Under the pieces are notes generated by a model. It was not told where the DNA came from and did not search any database. It was given only the letters and a program-made list of their open reading frames with translations. This document shows positions 7,636 to 15,120 of a stretch of DNA of 64,000 bases, piece after piece. The translations under genes were made by a program, and so were the position numbers. Positions within the stretch are counted from its first letter, which is position 1. Each line of letters opens with the position of its first letter. This stretch comes from Rhodovulum steppense (lineage in GTDB: Bacteria > Pseudomonadota > Alphaproteobacteria > Rhodobacterales > Rhodobacteraceae): positions 1-64,000 of the forward strand of contig NZ_SLVM01000005.1 in assembly GCF_004339675.1 (NCBI RefSeq), given 5' to 3'.

Positions 7636-8820
7636 ATGTTCCTGCCGTTCTTCCAGTCGCTGCGCACCGCTGGCATCCCCGTTTCGCTGAGGGAGTATCT
7701 GGGCTTTCTCGAAGGGATGAAGGCGGGACTGGTGACCTATGACGTCGAGGGGTTCTATTACCTCGCCCGCACCGTGATGGTGAAGGACGAACGCCTTCTG
7801 GACCGCTTCGACCGCGCCTTTGCCGAAAGTTTTTCAGGGCTCGAGGAAATCGGCCCGGACGATGTGCTGGAGGCACTGGACCTGCCCGAGGACTGGCTGC
7901 GCAAGCTCGCCGAAAGGCACCTGTCCGAGGAGGAGCGCGCCGAGATCGAGGCGCTGGGCGGGTTCGACAAGCTGATGGAGGCGCTCAAGGAGCGGCTGAA
8001 GGAACAGCAGGGCCGCCACCAGGGCGGCAACAAGTGGATCGGCACCGCAGGCACCTCGCCCTTCGGCGCCTGGGGCTACAATCCCGAGGGCGTGCGCATC
8101 GGACAGGACGTCTCGCACCACCGCAAGGCGGTCAAGGTCTGGGACCGGCGCGAGTTCCGCAATCTGGACGACTCGGTGGAACTGGGCACGCGCAACATCA
8201 AGGTCGCGCTGAAACGGCTGCGCCGCTGGGCGCGCGCCGGGGCACATCACGAACTGGACCTAGAGGAAACGATCCGCGCCACCGCCGATCACGGCTATCT
8301 CGACGTGCGCACCCGGCCCGAGCGGCACAATGCGGTCAAGGTGGTCCTGTTTCTCGATGTCGGCGGGTCGATGGACGACCATGTGGGCGTGGTTGCGGAA
8401 CTGTTCTCGGCCGCGCGCTCCGAGTTCAAGCACCTGGAGCATTACTATTTCCACAACTGCCTTTACGAAGGCGTCTGGCGCGACAACCGCCGCCGCTGGT
8501 CCGAGGTGATCCCCACCGCAGAGGTGCTGCGCACCTACGGGCCGGACTACAAGTGCATCTTCGTCGGCGACGCCAGCATGAGCCCCTACGAGATCGCCTT
8601 TGCCGGCGGCGCGAACGAGCACTGGAACGCAGAACCGGGCCGCGTCTGGCTGGAACGAGCCCGTGCGCAATGGCCGGACAACCTGTGGATCAACCCGGTG
8701 CCGGAACGCCACTGGCCCTATACCCAGTCGATCGAGATGATCCGCGGGATCTTCGAAGGGGCGATGGTGCCGATGACGCTGGACGGGATCGAACGCGGGA
8801 TGAAGGCGCTGGGACGCTAG
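7636..8820 (+). CDS. CoxE-like VWA-domain protein
   Basis: A 394-residue cytoplasmic protein with a helical N-terminal half and a von Willebrand A domain from about residue 230. The metal-ion-dependent adhesion site reads DVGGSMD starting at Asp241, a common CoxE-type version of DxSxS. The Asp of the last MIDAS motif lies in IFVGDASMSP. It is almost certainly the partner of the MoxR ATPase at 4818-5654; such pairs mature metalloenzymes or assemble membrane complexes. It sits at the end of the same operon, 42 bp after the DUF2927 gene. The converging muramidase gene ends 8 bp beyond it. Confidence 0.88.
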   Translation: MFLPFFQSLRTAGIPVSLREYLGFLEGMKAGLVTYDVEGFYYLARTVMVKDERLLDRFDRAFAESFSGLEEIGPDDVLEALDLPEDWLRKLAERHLSEEERAEIEALGGFDKLMEALKERLKEQQGRHQGGNKWIGTAGTSPFGAWGYNPEGVRIGQDVSHHRKAVKVWDRREFRNLDDSVELGTRNIKVALKRLRRWARAGAHHELDLEETIRATADHGYLDVRTRPERHNAVKVVLFLDVGGSMDDHVGVVAELFSAARSEFKHLEHYYFHNCLYEGVWRDNRRRWSEVIPTAEVLRTYGPDYKCIFVGDASMSPYEIAFAGGANEHWNAEPGRVWLERARAQWPDNLWINPVPERHWPYTQSIEMIRGIFEGAMVPMTLDGIERGMKALGR

Positions 8821-8828
8821 GCGCGTCC

Positions 8829-9662
8829 TCAGCCCGGGAAGATGCTGTCGATCTTGGCCGAGAACTGCGCCCAGGTCATGGTGGCCCGGTTGCCCGCATA
8901 GCCGTGGTAATGCGACTTGCCGCTGGAATTGGGAAAGCCCGCCCAGATCTTGGCGAGGTTGTTCATGAAGCTGCGCCGGTCGATGCTGCCCGCCAGGAAC
9001 GCGCCCATCCCCGCCTCTTCAAGCAGCAGATCGGCCAGGCGGTCCTGCACCTCGGGCGAAAAGCGCGTGCGTTCGTCGATGCCAAGTTCATTGACCAGTC
9101 GGCGCAGGGTCGAGGGGATGAACTGATAGCGGCCGATGGCGTGGGGCTGGCGCGGGGTGGCCTTGATCCAGGCATAGATCTCGGCGATGGACATCTCGGT
9201 CGGGCGCCGGGGTGGCGGGATGCGCGCGCCATGCTGGACGGCATCATAGCCCTTGGACCCGGCCTCGGCCCGGGCGATCAGGTCGCGCACGCTGGCGGCA
9301 AAGAAGGCGCTGGTCCCCGAAAGCCGCAGCCCGGCCGGTCCATGGCCAAGCCCGTTCCGCCCCTCGCGCATGCGCATCCGCTCGGCCCGCGGGGTGCCGG
9401 GGGCGAACAGGCTTGCACCCTCGCGCCCGGCGAACAGGCTGGGACCAGCCCCCTCGTCCGTATCGGGCGCGTCCTGCATCACGGGCGGGGCATGTCGCAC
9501 CGGCACGAGTGCGCTGCCCGCGCCGAAGATCCCCCCCTCGCCCAGAAGCGACACGGCCTGCGCGAGCGCCGCAGCGGGCAAGCCGGTGCAGACCGCCAGC
9601 AGGGCGAGTGCGAGTATCTGTCTGCGCAAGGGCGTGCGCCTCTCGTTCTGAGCGGGTGACAT
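8829..9662 (-). CDS. Secreted lambda-endolysin-like muramidase
   Basis: A 277-residue exported protein. A signal peptide (LRRQILALALLAVCTGLP, cleavage near AALAQA) is followed by about 100 residues rich in Gly, Pro and Arg, and a C-terminal lysozyme/transglycosylase domain from about residue 130. The domain has the probable catalytic glutamate in IARAEAGSKGYDAV, then HAIGRYQFIPSTL, the pattern of COG4678 (phage lambda lysozyme-like muramidases). It should cleave periplasmic peptidoglycan, for example during growth or assembly of an envelope structure. There is no phage gene around it, so it is a domesticated enzyme. The ATG at 9662 has only a weak ribosome site; the signal peptide decided the choice. 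Confidence 0.78.
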   Translation of the reverse strand: MSPAQNERRTPLRRQILALALLAVCTGLPAAALAQAVSLLGEGGIFGAGSALVPVRHAPPVMQDAPDTDEGAGPSLFAGREGASLFAPGTPRAERMRMREGRNGLGHGPAGLRLSGTSAFFAASVRDLIARAEAGSKGYDAVQHGARIPPPRRPTEMSIAEIYAWIKATPRQPHAIGRYQFIPSTLRRLVNELGIDERTRFSPEVQDRLADLLLEEAGMGAFLAGSIDRRSFMNNLAKIWAGFPNSSGKSHYHGYAGNRATMTWAQFSAKIDSIFPG

Positions 9663-9766
9663 CGCGGCAAGGATCGGGGCAAGAGGTTCACATTTCGTTG
9701 CCGGTCGCGCGAAAGTCGTTGGCACCCCGGATTGCCAGCGCCCCCCGACTGCCCCATATCTGGCCC

Positions 9767-10462
9767 ATGCTGAAGTTCACACCGATCCTTCTGGCGGTTC
9801 TCTACGCACTCGCGATGTATCATTTTTCGGTCTGGCGCACCGCGCGCGAACTGGATGCGCGGTCGTCCGAGCTGGCCGATGCGCGGCTCAAGCGGCTGAC
9901 CGACCGGATGGCCGAGGCGCTCGATCTGCCGCGGGTCCGGGTGCATATCTACGAGATCGCGCCGGTGAACGGGCTGGCCGCCCCCGACGGACGAATCTTT
10001 CTGACGCGGGGATTCTACGACCGCTACCGGGCAGGCGAGGTCAGTGCCGAGGAACTGGCCAGCGTCATCGCGCACGAACTGGGCCATGTGGCGCTGGGGC
10101 ATACGCGGCGGCGGATGATCGACTTCTCGGGGCAGAACGCGCTGCGCACGGCGCTGGCGATGGTGCTGGGCCGGTTCCTGCCCGGCATCGGGGTGATGAT
10201 CGCGAACGCGCTGGCCTCGCTGCTGGCGGCACGGCTAAGCCGCCAGGACGAATACGAGGCCGATGCCTATGCCGCGGCGCTGCTGACCAAGGCGGGGATC
10301 GGGACCGGGCCGCAGAAATCGCTGTTTCACAAGCTCGACGAACTGACCGCGGGACGCGGCGGGATCATGCCCGCCTGGCTGATGAGCCATCCGAAGACCG
10401 AGGAGCGCATCAAGGCCATCGAGGCCCTTGAGGCGCGCTGGACAGCCGTCACCGGCCAGTGA
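9767..10462 (+). CDS. M48-family zinc metalloprotease
   Basis: This 231-residue membrane-anchored peptidase has one N-terminal transmembrane helix (residues about 4-20) and the zinc motif H103-E-L-G-H107, followed by the third ligand region in SRQDEYEADAYAA. The C-terminal SHPKTEERIKAIEAL is also typical of the M48/Oma1-type core. Members degrade damaged membrane or envelope proteins. ATG 9767 gives the usual start with the membrane anchor. It stands alone between the muramidase (divergent) and the PIN gene (convergent). Confidence 0.88.
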   Translation: MLKFTPILLAVLYALAMYHFSVWRTARELDARSSELADARLKRLTDRMAEALDLPRVRVHIYEIAPVNGLAAPDGRIFLTRGFYDRYRAGEVSAEELASVIAHELGHVALGHTRRRMIDFSGQNALRTALAMVLGRFLPGIGVMIANALASLLAARLSRQDEYEADAYAAALLTKAGIGTGPQKSLFHKLDELTAGRGGIMPAWLMSHPKTEERIKAIEALEARWTAVTGQ

Positions 10463-10482
10463 CGCCCGGCGCCAGGCGCGCG

Positions 10483-11022
10483 CTAGGCCAGCGCCTTGCC
10501 CAGACGCGGCAGCCGCGCGCGTTTCATCAGGGCGCGCAGGGGCAGCACATCGCCCGACAGCCGTTCGGCCTCTGCATGCACCCGCGCCACGACCGCCTCG
10601 ACCGCGGCGGGCTGGGCCTGCCATAGCTCGCGCAGCATCTGGTCGGGGTCCACGCGCCGCAACCCTTCGTCGGCAAGGGTCTGGCGCGGGAAGTCCTGCG
10701 CGTTGAAGGTCACGATCAGGTCGGCCCCGCCGACGATGGCGGTGGCCAGAACGTGAATATCGTCCGGATCGGGCAGCCAGAGCCGTGCTTCGAGCCCCGG
10801 TTTCGGCGCGACCTCGGCCCCCGGCCAGGCGGCGCGCACCAGCGCGATCTCGGCGCGGGCCTGAATCTCGCCCGCCGGTCCCAGCTTGCGCGCGGCGCGT
10901 GCCCATTCCTCCAGGATGCGCGCCGACCAGAGCGGGGTGAACAGCCCCTCGGCCGCGACGCCCAGCAGGATTTCCCGCAGCACCGTGGGATAAAGCACGC
11001 AGGCGTCCAGCAGCGCCTTCAT
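10483..11022 (-). CDS. PIN-domain protein (putative ribonuclease)
   Basis: A 179-residue PIN-like protein. The first acidic residue is in [12 protein letters not shown], a second acidic group in PDPDDIHVLATAI and a further one in DLIVTFNAQDFP, which together form the usual metal-binding carboxylate set of PIN nucleases. The C-terminal third is helical. The ATG overlaps the stop of the rRNA methyltransferase gene (ATGA), so it is translated from the same transcript. No small antitoxin gene is adjacent, which argues against a classical VapBC toxin and for a housekeeping or orphan nuclease. Enzymatic activity is inferred from family only. Confidence 0.78.
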   Translation of the reverse strand: MKALLDACVLYPTVLREILLGVAAEGLFTPLWSARILEEWARAARKLGPAGEIQARAEIALVRAAWPGAEVAPKPGLEARLWLPDPDDIHVLATAIVGGADLIVTFNAQDFPRQTLADEGLRRVDPDQMLRELWQAQPAAVEAVVARVHAEAERLSGDVLPLRALMKRARLPRLGKALA

Positions 11023-12215
11023 GGGGCCAGCCGGAACACCAGCGCCTTGAGATAACCCGACTCGGCCAGTTGCGGCAGCACAGGGTGATCCGGCCCGGCA
11101 AAGCCCGTGAAGACGATCTGCGAGCGCCGCCCCGCCTTGCCGATGCCGCGGGCAGACGCCGTGCGGAACCGCGTCAGGTCCGCCGCATGGGAACAGGAAC
11201 ACAGGCAAAGGAAACCGCCCGGCGCCACCAGCACCGCCGCCAGACGCGCCACCCGTTCATAGGCGCGCAACCCGGCCTCGAGCGCCTGTTTCGATGGCGC
11301 GAATGCGGGCGGGTCGCAGATCACCATATCGAACCGGGCACCTTCGGCCGCCAGCGCGGCCATCACGTCAAAGGCATCGCCCCGGCGGGTCTGGAACCGC
11401 TCGGCCGCACCCATCGCCGCCGCGCCCTGTTCGGCCAGGGCCAGCGCCGGGGCAGAACCATCCACCGCCAGCGCATGCACCGCCCCACCGGCCAGCGCCG
11501 CCAGCGCGAAGCCGCCGACATGGGAAAACACGTCCAGCACCCGCGCGCCCCGCGCCAGCCCCTGCACGAAGGCATGGTTGGGCCGCTGGTCATAGAACAG
11601 CCCCGTCTTCTGCCCGCCCATCAGATCGGCCATGTAGACCGCCCCGTTCATCGGCACCGGAACCGGACCCTCCAGCGTGCCGCGCAGCACTACGGTTTCC
11701 TCGGCCAGCCCTTCCAGACCACGGGCGCGGCCGGTGCCGTTCTTGACCACGGTCGCGACACCCGTGACCGAAACCAGCGCCTCGGCCAGCGCGTCCAGAT
11801 GGGTTTCGGCCCAGGCGGCGTTGGGCTGGATCACCGCCGTCTCGCCGAAGCGGTCGATCACGACGCCGGGCAGCCCATCGGCCTCGGCATGGACCAGCCG
11901 GTAGAAGGGCGCGTCATACAGCCGCTCGCGCAGCGCCAGCGCGCACGACAGCCGCGCCGCCAGCCAGTCCGGCCCGATCACGGCCCCGGGATCGGGATCC
12001 ATCACCCGCGCGATGATCTTCGAGGCCGGGTTGACGGTGACAAGTGCCAGCGGCTGACGCTCGGCATCCTCGATCCGGGCGAAACTGCCCGGCGCCAGCG
12101 CACGGGTGCGCCGGTCGGTCACCAGTTCGTCGGCATAGATCCAGGGAAAGCCGTGGCGAATGGCGCGGGCCTCGGCATTGGGGCGCAGGCGGACAGTGGG
12201 AAGCGTGTCGGTCAT
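11019..12215 (-). CDS. Class I SAM rRNA methyltransferase (RlmI-like)
   Basis: A 398-residue protein with an N-terminal PUA-like domain ([24 protein letters not shown]) and a C-terminal Rossmann methyltransferase. Motif I is [17 protein letters not shown], motif IV is [14 protein letters not shown], and a catalytic-type cysteine lies in FLCLCSCSH, the pattern of the RlmI/RlmK family that makes 5-methylcytosine in 23S rRNA. RlmI itself modifies C1962; the exact target here is inferred. ATG 12215 follows a strong GGGAGGG ribosome site. The gene is divergent from edd and coupled at its 3' end to the PIN gene. Confidence 0.86.
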   Translation of the reverse strand: MTDTLPTVRLRPNAEARAIRHGFPWIYADELVTDRRTRALAPGSFARIEDAERQPLALVTVNPASKIIARVMDPDPGAVIGPDWLAARLSCALALRERLYDAPFYRLVHAEADGLPGVVIDRFGETAVIQPNAAWAETHLDALAEALVSVTGVATVVKNGTGRARGLEGLAEETVVLRGTLEGPVPVPMNGAVYMADLMGGQKTGLFYDQRPNHAFVQGLARGARVLDVFSHVGGFALAALAGGAVHALAVDGSAPALALAEQGAAAMGAAERFQTRRGDAFDVMAALAAEGARFDMVICDPPAFAPSKQALEAGLRAYERVARLAAVLVAPGGFLCLCSCSHAADLTRFRTASARGIGKAGRRSQIVFTGFAGPDHPVLPQLAESGYLKALVFRLAP

Positions 12216-12270
12216 GCCCTCCCATACGCGCTTCGCCCGCGCGGGGAAAGAGGCGGCGCGGCCTTTCCAT

Positions 12271-12282
12271 GTTAGCGCTAAC
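12271..12282. promoter_or_regulatory. LacI-type palindromic operator upstream of edd
   Basis: GTTAGCGCTAAC is a perfect 12-bp palindrome with the central CG step typical of LacI-family operators that control sugar pathways. It lies 45 bp before the edd start, and weak promoter-like hexamers flank it (TTTCCA at 12264, TATATC at 12287, 17-bp spacing), so a bound repressor would block polymerase. It could also act on the divergent methyltransferase gene. The regulator is not in this window. Confidence 0.7.
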
Positions 12283-12327
12283 CGGCTATATCCCCGGAAC
12301 AGAGCGTTTCCCCAAGGAGTCAGGCCC

Positions 12328-14133
12328 ATGGCGCTGAACCCCGTGCTGGCCGCGGTGACCGAGGCGATCGCCGCCCGCTCGCGCCCGACCCGCGCCGCCT
12401 ATCTGGACCGGATCGCGCGCGCCGCCGAGCAGGGCCCGGCGCGCGCGCATCTGACCTGCGGCAACCAGGCCCATGCCTATGCCGCGATGGGCGCGGCCAA
12501 GGACCGGCTGGCCGAGGGGCGCGCGCCCAATCTGGGCATCGTGACGGCCTATAACGACATGCTGTCGGCGCATCAGCCGCTGGAAAGCTTCCCCGACCTG
12601 ATCCGCGCCGCCGCAGCCGAGGCAGGCGCCACGGCGCAGGTCGCAGGCGGCGTGCCCGCCATGTGCGACGGCGTCACGCAGGGCCAGCCGGGGATGGAGC
12701 TGTCGCTGTTCTCGCGCGACGTGATCGCGCTGTCGGCGGCAGTGGCGCTGTCGCATGACTGCTTTGACGCGGCGGTGTTCCTGGGCGTCTGCGACAAGAT
12801 CGTGCCGGGGCTGGTGATCGCGGCCGCCAGTTTCGGCCATATCCCGGCGGTGTTCCTGCCCGCGGGGCCGATGACCTCCGGCCTGCCGAATGACGAGAAG
12901 GCGAAGGTCCGCCAGCGCTTCGCCACCGGAGAGATCGGGCGCGAGGAATTGATGGCGGCCGAGATGGCGTCCTATCACGGGCCGGGCACCTGCACCTTCT
13001 ACGGCACCGCGAATTCGAACCAGATGCTGATGGAGGTGATGGGCCTGCACCTGCCCGGCGCCAGTTTCGTCAACCCCAACACGCCCTTGCGCGATGCACT
13101 GACGGTGGCGGGGGCGAAACGTGCGCTGGAGATCACCGCGCTGGGCAACGCCTATACGCCTGCGGGCCATGTGCTGGATGAACGCGCCTTTGCCAACGGG
13201 ATCGTGGGGCTGATGGCGACGGGCGGCTCGACCAACCTGGTGCTGCACCTGCCCGCGATGGCGCGGGCGGCAGGGATCGTGCTGGATCTTGACGATTTCG
13301 CCCGGCTGTCCGAGGTGACGCCGCTGATGGCGCGGGTCTATCCCAACGGGCTGGCGGATGTGAACCATTTCCACGCGGCCGGCGGGCTTGGCTACCTGAT
13401 CGGCGAGTTGCTGGAGGCCGGGCTTCTGCACCCTGACACCCTGACCGTCGCGGGACCGGGCCTTGACCGCTATACGCAGGAACCGCGGCTGATCGACGGC
13501 GCGCTTCATTGGGTTGCGGGCGCGGGCATCAGCCTGAACAACGCGATCCTGCGCCCCGCCGCCGATCCCTTCCAACCCAGCGGCGGGCTCAAGGCGCTGT
13601 CGGGCAACCTTGGCCGCGGCATCGTCAAGACCTCGGCCGTCGCGCCCGAGCGCCACATCGTCGAGGCCCCCGCGCGGATCTTCGAAAGCCAGGAGGACGT
13701 CAAGGCCGCCTTCAAGCGCGGCGAGTTCACCCAGGATACCGTGGTCGTCGTCCGCTTCCAGGGGCCGCGCGCCAATGGCATGCCGGAACTCCATTCCCTG
13801 ACCCCGACGCTCGCCGTCCTTCAGGATCGCGGGCTCAAGGTGGCGCTGGTCACCGATGGGCGGATGTCGGGGGCCAGCGGCAAGGTGCCCGCCGCCATCC
13901 ACCTCACGCCCGAGGCGGCCGGGGGCGGCCCGCTTGCGCGGCTAAGGGATGGCGACGTGATCCGGCTGGATGCCGTGGCGGGCACGCTTGATGTCACGAC
14001 ACAAGGCGCGCTTGATCGCCCGCCCGCAACCCCCGACCTTTCGGCCAATGCGACAGGGATGGGGCGCGAGCTCTTCGCCGCCTTCCGCGCCCATGCCGGC
14101 CCCGCGACCGAGGGGGCAAGCCCGATCCTGTGA
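12328..14133 (+). CDS. edd: Phosphogluconate dehydratase
   Basis: The 601-residue enzyme dehydrates 6-phosphogluconate to 2-keto-3-deoxy-6-phosphogluconate, the first committed Entner-Doudoroff step. It belongs to the IlvD/Edd family, whose cysteines hold an iron-sulfur cluster: conserved features include the [20 protein letters not shown] segment, [26 protein letters not shown] and the C-terminal [26 protein letters not shown] 12328 has an AAGGAG site nine bases upstream. Eda follows 57 bp later, so the two genes form the complete pathway. A LacI-type palindrome precedes the gene. Confidence 0.95.
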   Translation: MALNPVLAAVTEAIAARSRPTRAAYLDRIARAAEQGPARAHLTCGNQAHAYAAMGAAKDRLAEGRAPNLGIVTAYNDMLSAHQPLESFPDLIRAAAAEAGATAQVAGGVPAMCDGVTQGQPGMELSLFSRDVIALSAAVALSHDCFDAAVFLGVCDKIVPGLVIAAASFGHIPAVFLPAGPMTSGLPNDEKAKVRQRFATGEIGREELMAAEMASYHGPGTCTFYGTANSNQMLMEVMGLHLPGASFVNPNTPLRDALTVAGAKRALEITALGNAYTPAGHVLDERAFANGIVGLMATGGSTNLVLHLPAMARAAGIVLDLDDFARLSEVTPLMARVYPNGLADVNHFHAAGGLGYLIGELLEAGLLHPDTLTVAGPGLDRYTQEPRLIDGALHWVAGAGISLNNAILRPAADPFQPSGGLKALSGNLGRGIVKTSAVAPERHIVEAPARIFESQEDVKAAFKRGEFTQDTVVVVRFQGPRANGMPELHSLTPTLAVLQDRGLKVALVTDGRMSGASGKVPAAIHLTPEAAGGGPLARLRDGDVIRLDAVAGTLDVTTQGALDRPPATPDLSANATGMGRELFAAFRAHAGPATEGASPIL

Positions 14134-14155
14134 CTTCTTCTTGGCACAAATACCC
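14134..14155 (-). repeat. Dispersed element copy 2: core only, minus orientation
   Basis: The 22-nt core (GGGTATTT, four variable bases, CCAAGAAGAAG when read on the minus strand) begins on the base after the edd stop codon and lies in the 57-bp edd-eda gap, opposite to transcription. The paired hairpins seen at other copies are not apparent on either side. Core identity to copies 1 and 4 is complete outside the variable bases. Confidence 0.65.
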
Positions 14156-14190
14156 ATGACCCGCCCCGCCATCCCACGAAAAGGCCCGCC

Positions 14191-14832
14191 ATGACGCCCC
14201 ACGCCGCCAGCGAGATCCTTGAAACCCTGTGCCGCCAGGCCCCGGTGATCCCGGTTCTCGTGATCGAGGATGCCGCCCAGGCCCGCCCGCTGGCCGAGGC
14301 GCTGGTCGCGGGCGGGCTGCCGGTTCTGGAGGTCACCCTGCGCACGCCCGCCGCGCTGGAGGCGATCCGCGCGATGACCCGCGTAGCGGGCGCGATCGTC
14401 GGCGCGGGCACGCTGATCACGCCCGAAGATGTCGAGGCCGCGCAAGGCGCCGGCGCGCGGTTCGGCGTGTCGCCCGGGGCGACGCCTATGCTGCTGGACG
14501 CGGCGCGGGCGGGCGCGCTGCCGCTGTTGCCGGGGGCGGCCACGGCGACCGAGGCGATGGCGCTGCTGGAACGCGGCTTCAGCGTGCAGAAATTCTTTCC
14601 CGCCGAGGCCGCGGGCGGCGTCGCGGCGCTGAGGGCGCTGGGCGGTCCCCTGCCCCGCATCCGGTTCTGCCCCACGGGGGGCATCGGTCCGGCAAATGCG
14701 GCCGACTACCTCGCCTTGCCGAACACGCTTTGCGTGGGCGGATCCTGGGTGGCGCCCGGGGCATTGGTGGCGGCGGGCGACTGGGCGGGGATCACGGCGC
14801 TGGCCCGCGCGGCCGCCGGGCTGGGGCGCTAG
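14191..14832 (+). CDS. eda: KDPG aldolase (2-dehydro-3-deoxyphosphogluconate aldolase)
   Basis: This 213-residue class I aldolase splits KDPG into pyruvate and glyceraldehyde 3-phosphate. The TIM-barrel landmarks are PVLVIEDAAQARPLAEAL, the general-base glutamate in LEVTLRTPAA, VGAGTLITPEDV, SPGATPMLLDAA, and the Schiff-base lysine in VQKFFPAEAAGG, with FCPTGGI closing the phosphate site. Length matches the family. ATG 14191 follows GAAAAGG. It is expressed with edd; its product feeds lower glycolysis, and Rhodobacterales commonly use this route for glucose. Confidence 0.95.
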   Translation: MTPHAASEILETLCRQAPVIPVLVIEDAAQARPLAEALVAGGLPVLEVTLRTPAALEAIRAMTRVAGAIVGAGTLITPEDVEAAQGAGARFGVSPGATPMLLDAARAGALPLLPGAATATEAMALLERGFSVQKFFPAEAAGGVAALRALGGPLPRIRFCPTGGIGPANAADYLALPNTLCVGGSWVAPGALVAAGDWAGITALARAAAGLGR

Positions 14833-14853
14833 CCGCTGCGGTCGGGCTTTCGA

Positions 14854-15120
14854 TCAGCTGCGCCGACCCCGGGCCCCGCCCCGCCGCCGCGCAATCGGAC
14901 CGTCGTCGAGCCCGGCACGCAGCACAGCCGTCATCGGATGATCGGGCGCAGCCGCGCCATATTCCGCGATGAGCCGCTTCAATGCCTGCCCTGCGACGAC
15001 CTCCGCGGGCAACGACAGCGCCCAGTCGAGAAAGATCGAGCGGCATTCCTCGGGCCCGATTCCCTCGATCCGGTAGGCCTCGCGGATCAGCCCCTTGGGG
15101 TCGGCCGCTTCAATCCGCAT
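14854..15120 (-). CDS. Small hypothetical protein coupled to glnE
   Basis: An 88-residue protein with an acidic, helical N-terminal half (KGLIREAYRIEGI, ECRSIFLDWALSLP) and an arginine-rich tail (ARRRGGARGRRS). Its ATG lies inside the last codons of glnE with an 11-base overlap in another frame, so it is probably co-translated with it. The GPEECRSIFLDWALSLP region looks like a conserved alphaproteobacterial family of small uncharacterised proteins, but no function is recognised. The overlap with glnE and good third-position GC bias support a real gene. Confidence 0.65.
   Translation of the reverse strand: MRIEAADPKGLIREAYRIEGIGPEECRSIFLDWALSLPAEVVAGQALKRLIAEYGAAAPDHPMTAVLRAGLDDGPIARRRGGARGRRS

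Noticed and set aside
8829-9662. Prophage lysis gene
   Set aside because: The muramidase has a Sec signal peptide and a long linker, and no holin, spanin or structural gene is near. A host envelope enzyme is more likely.
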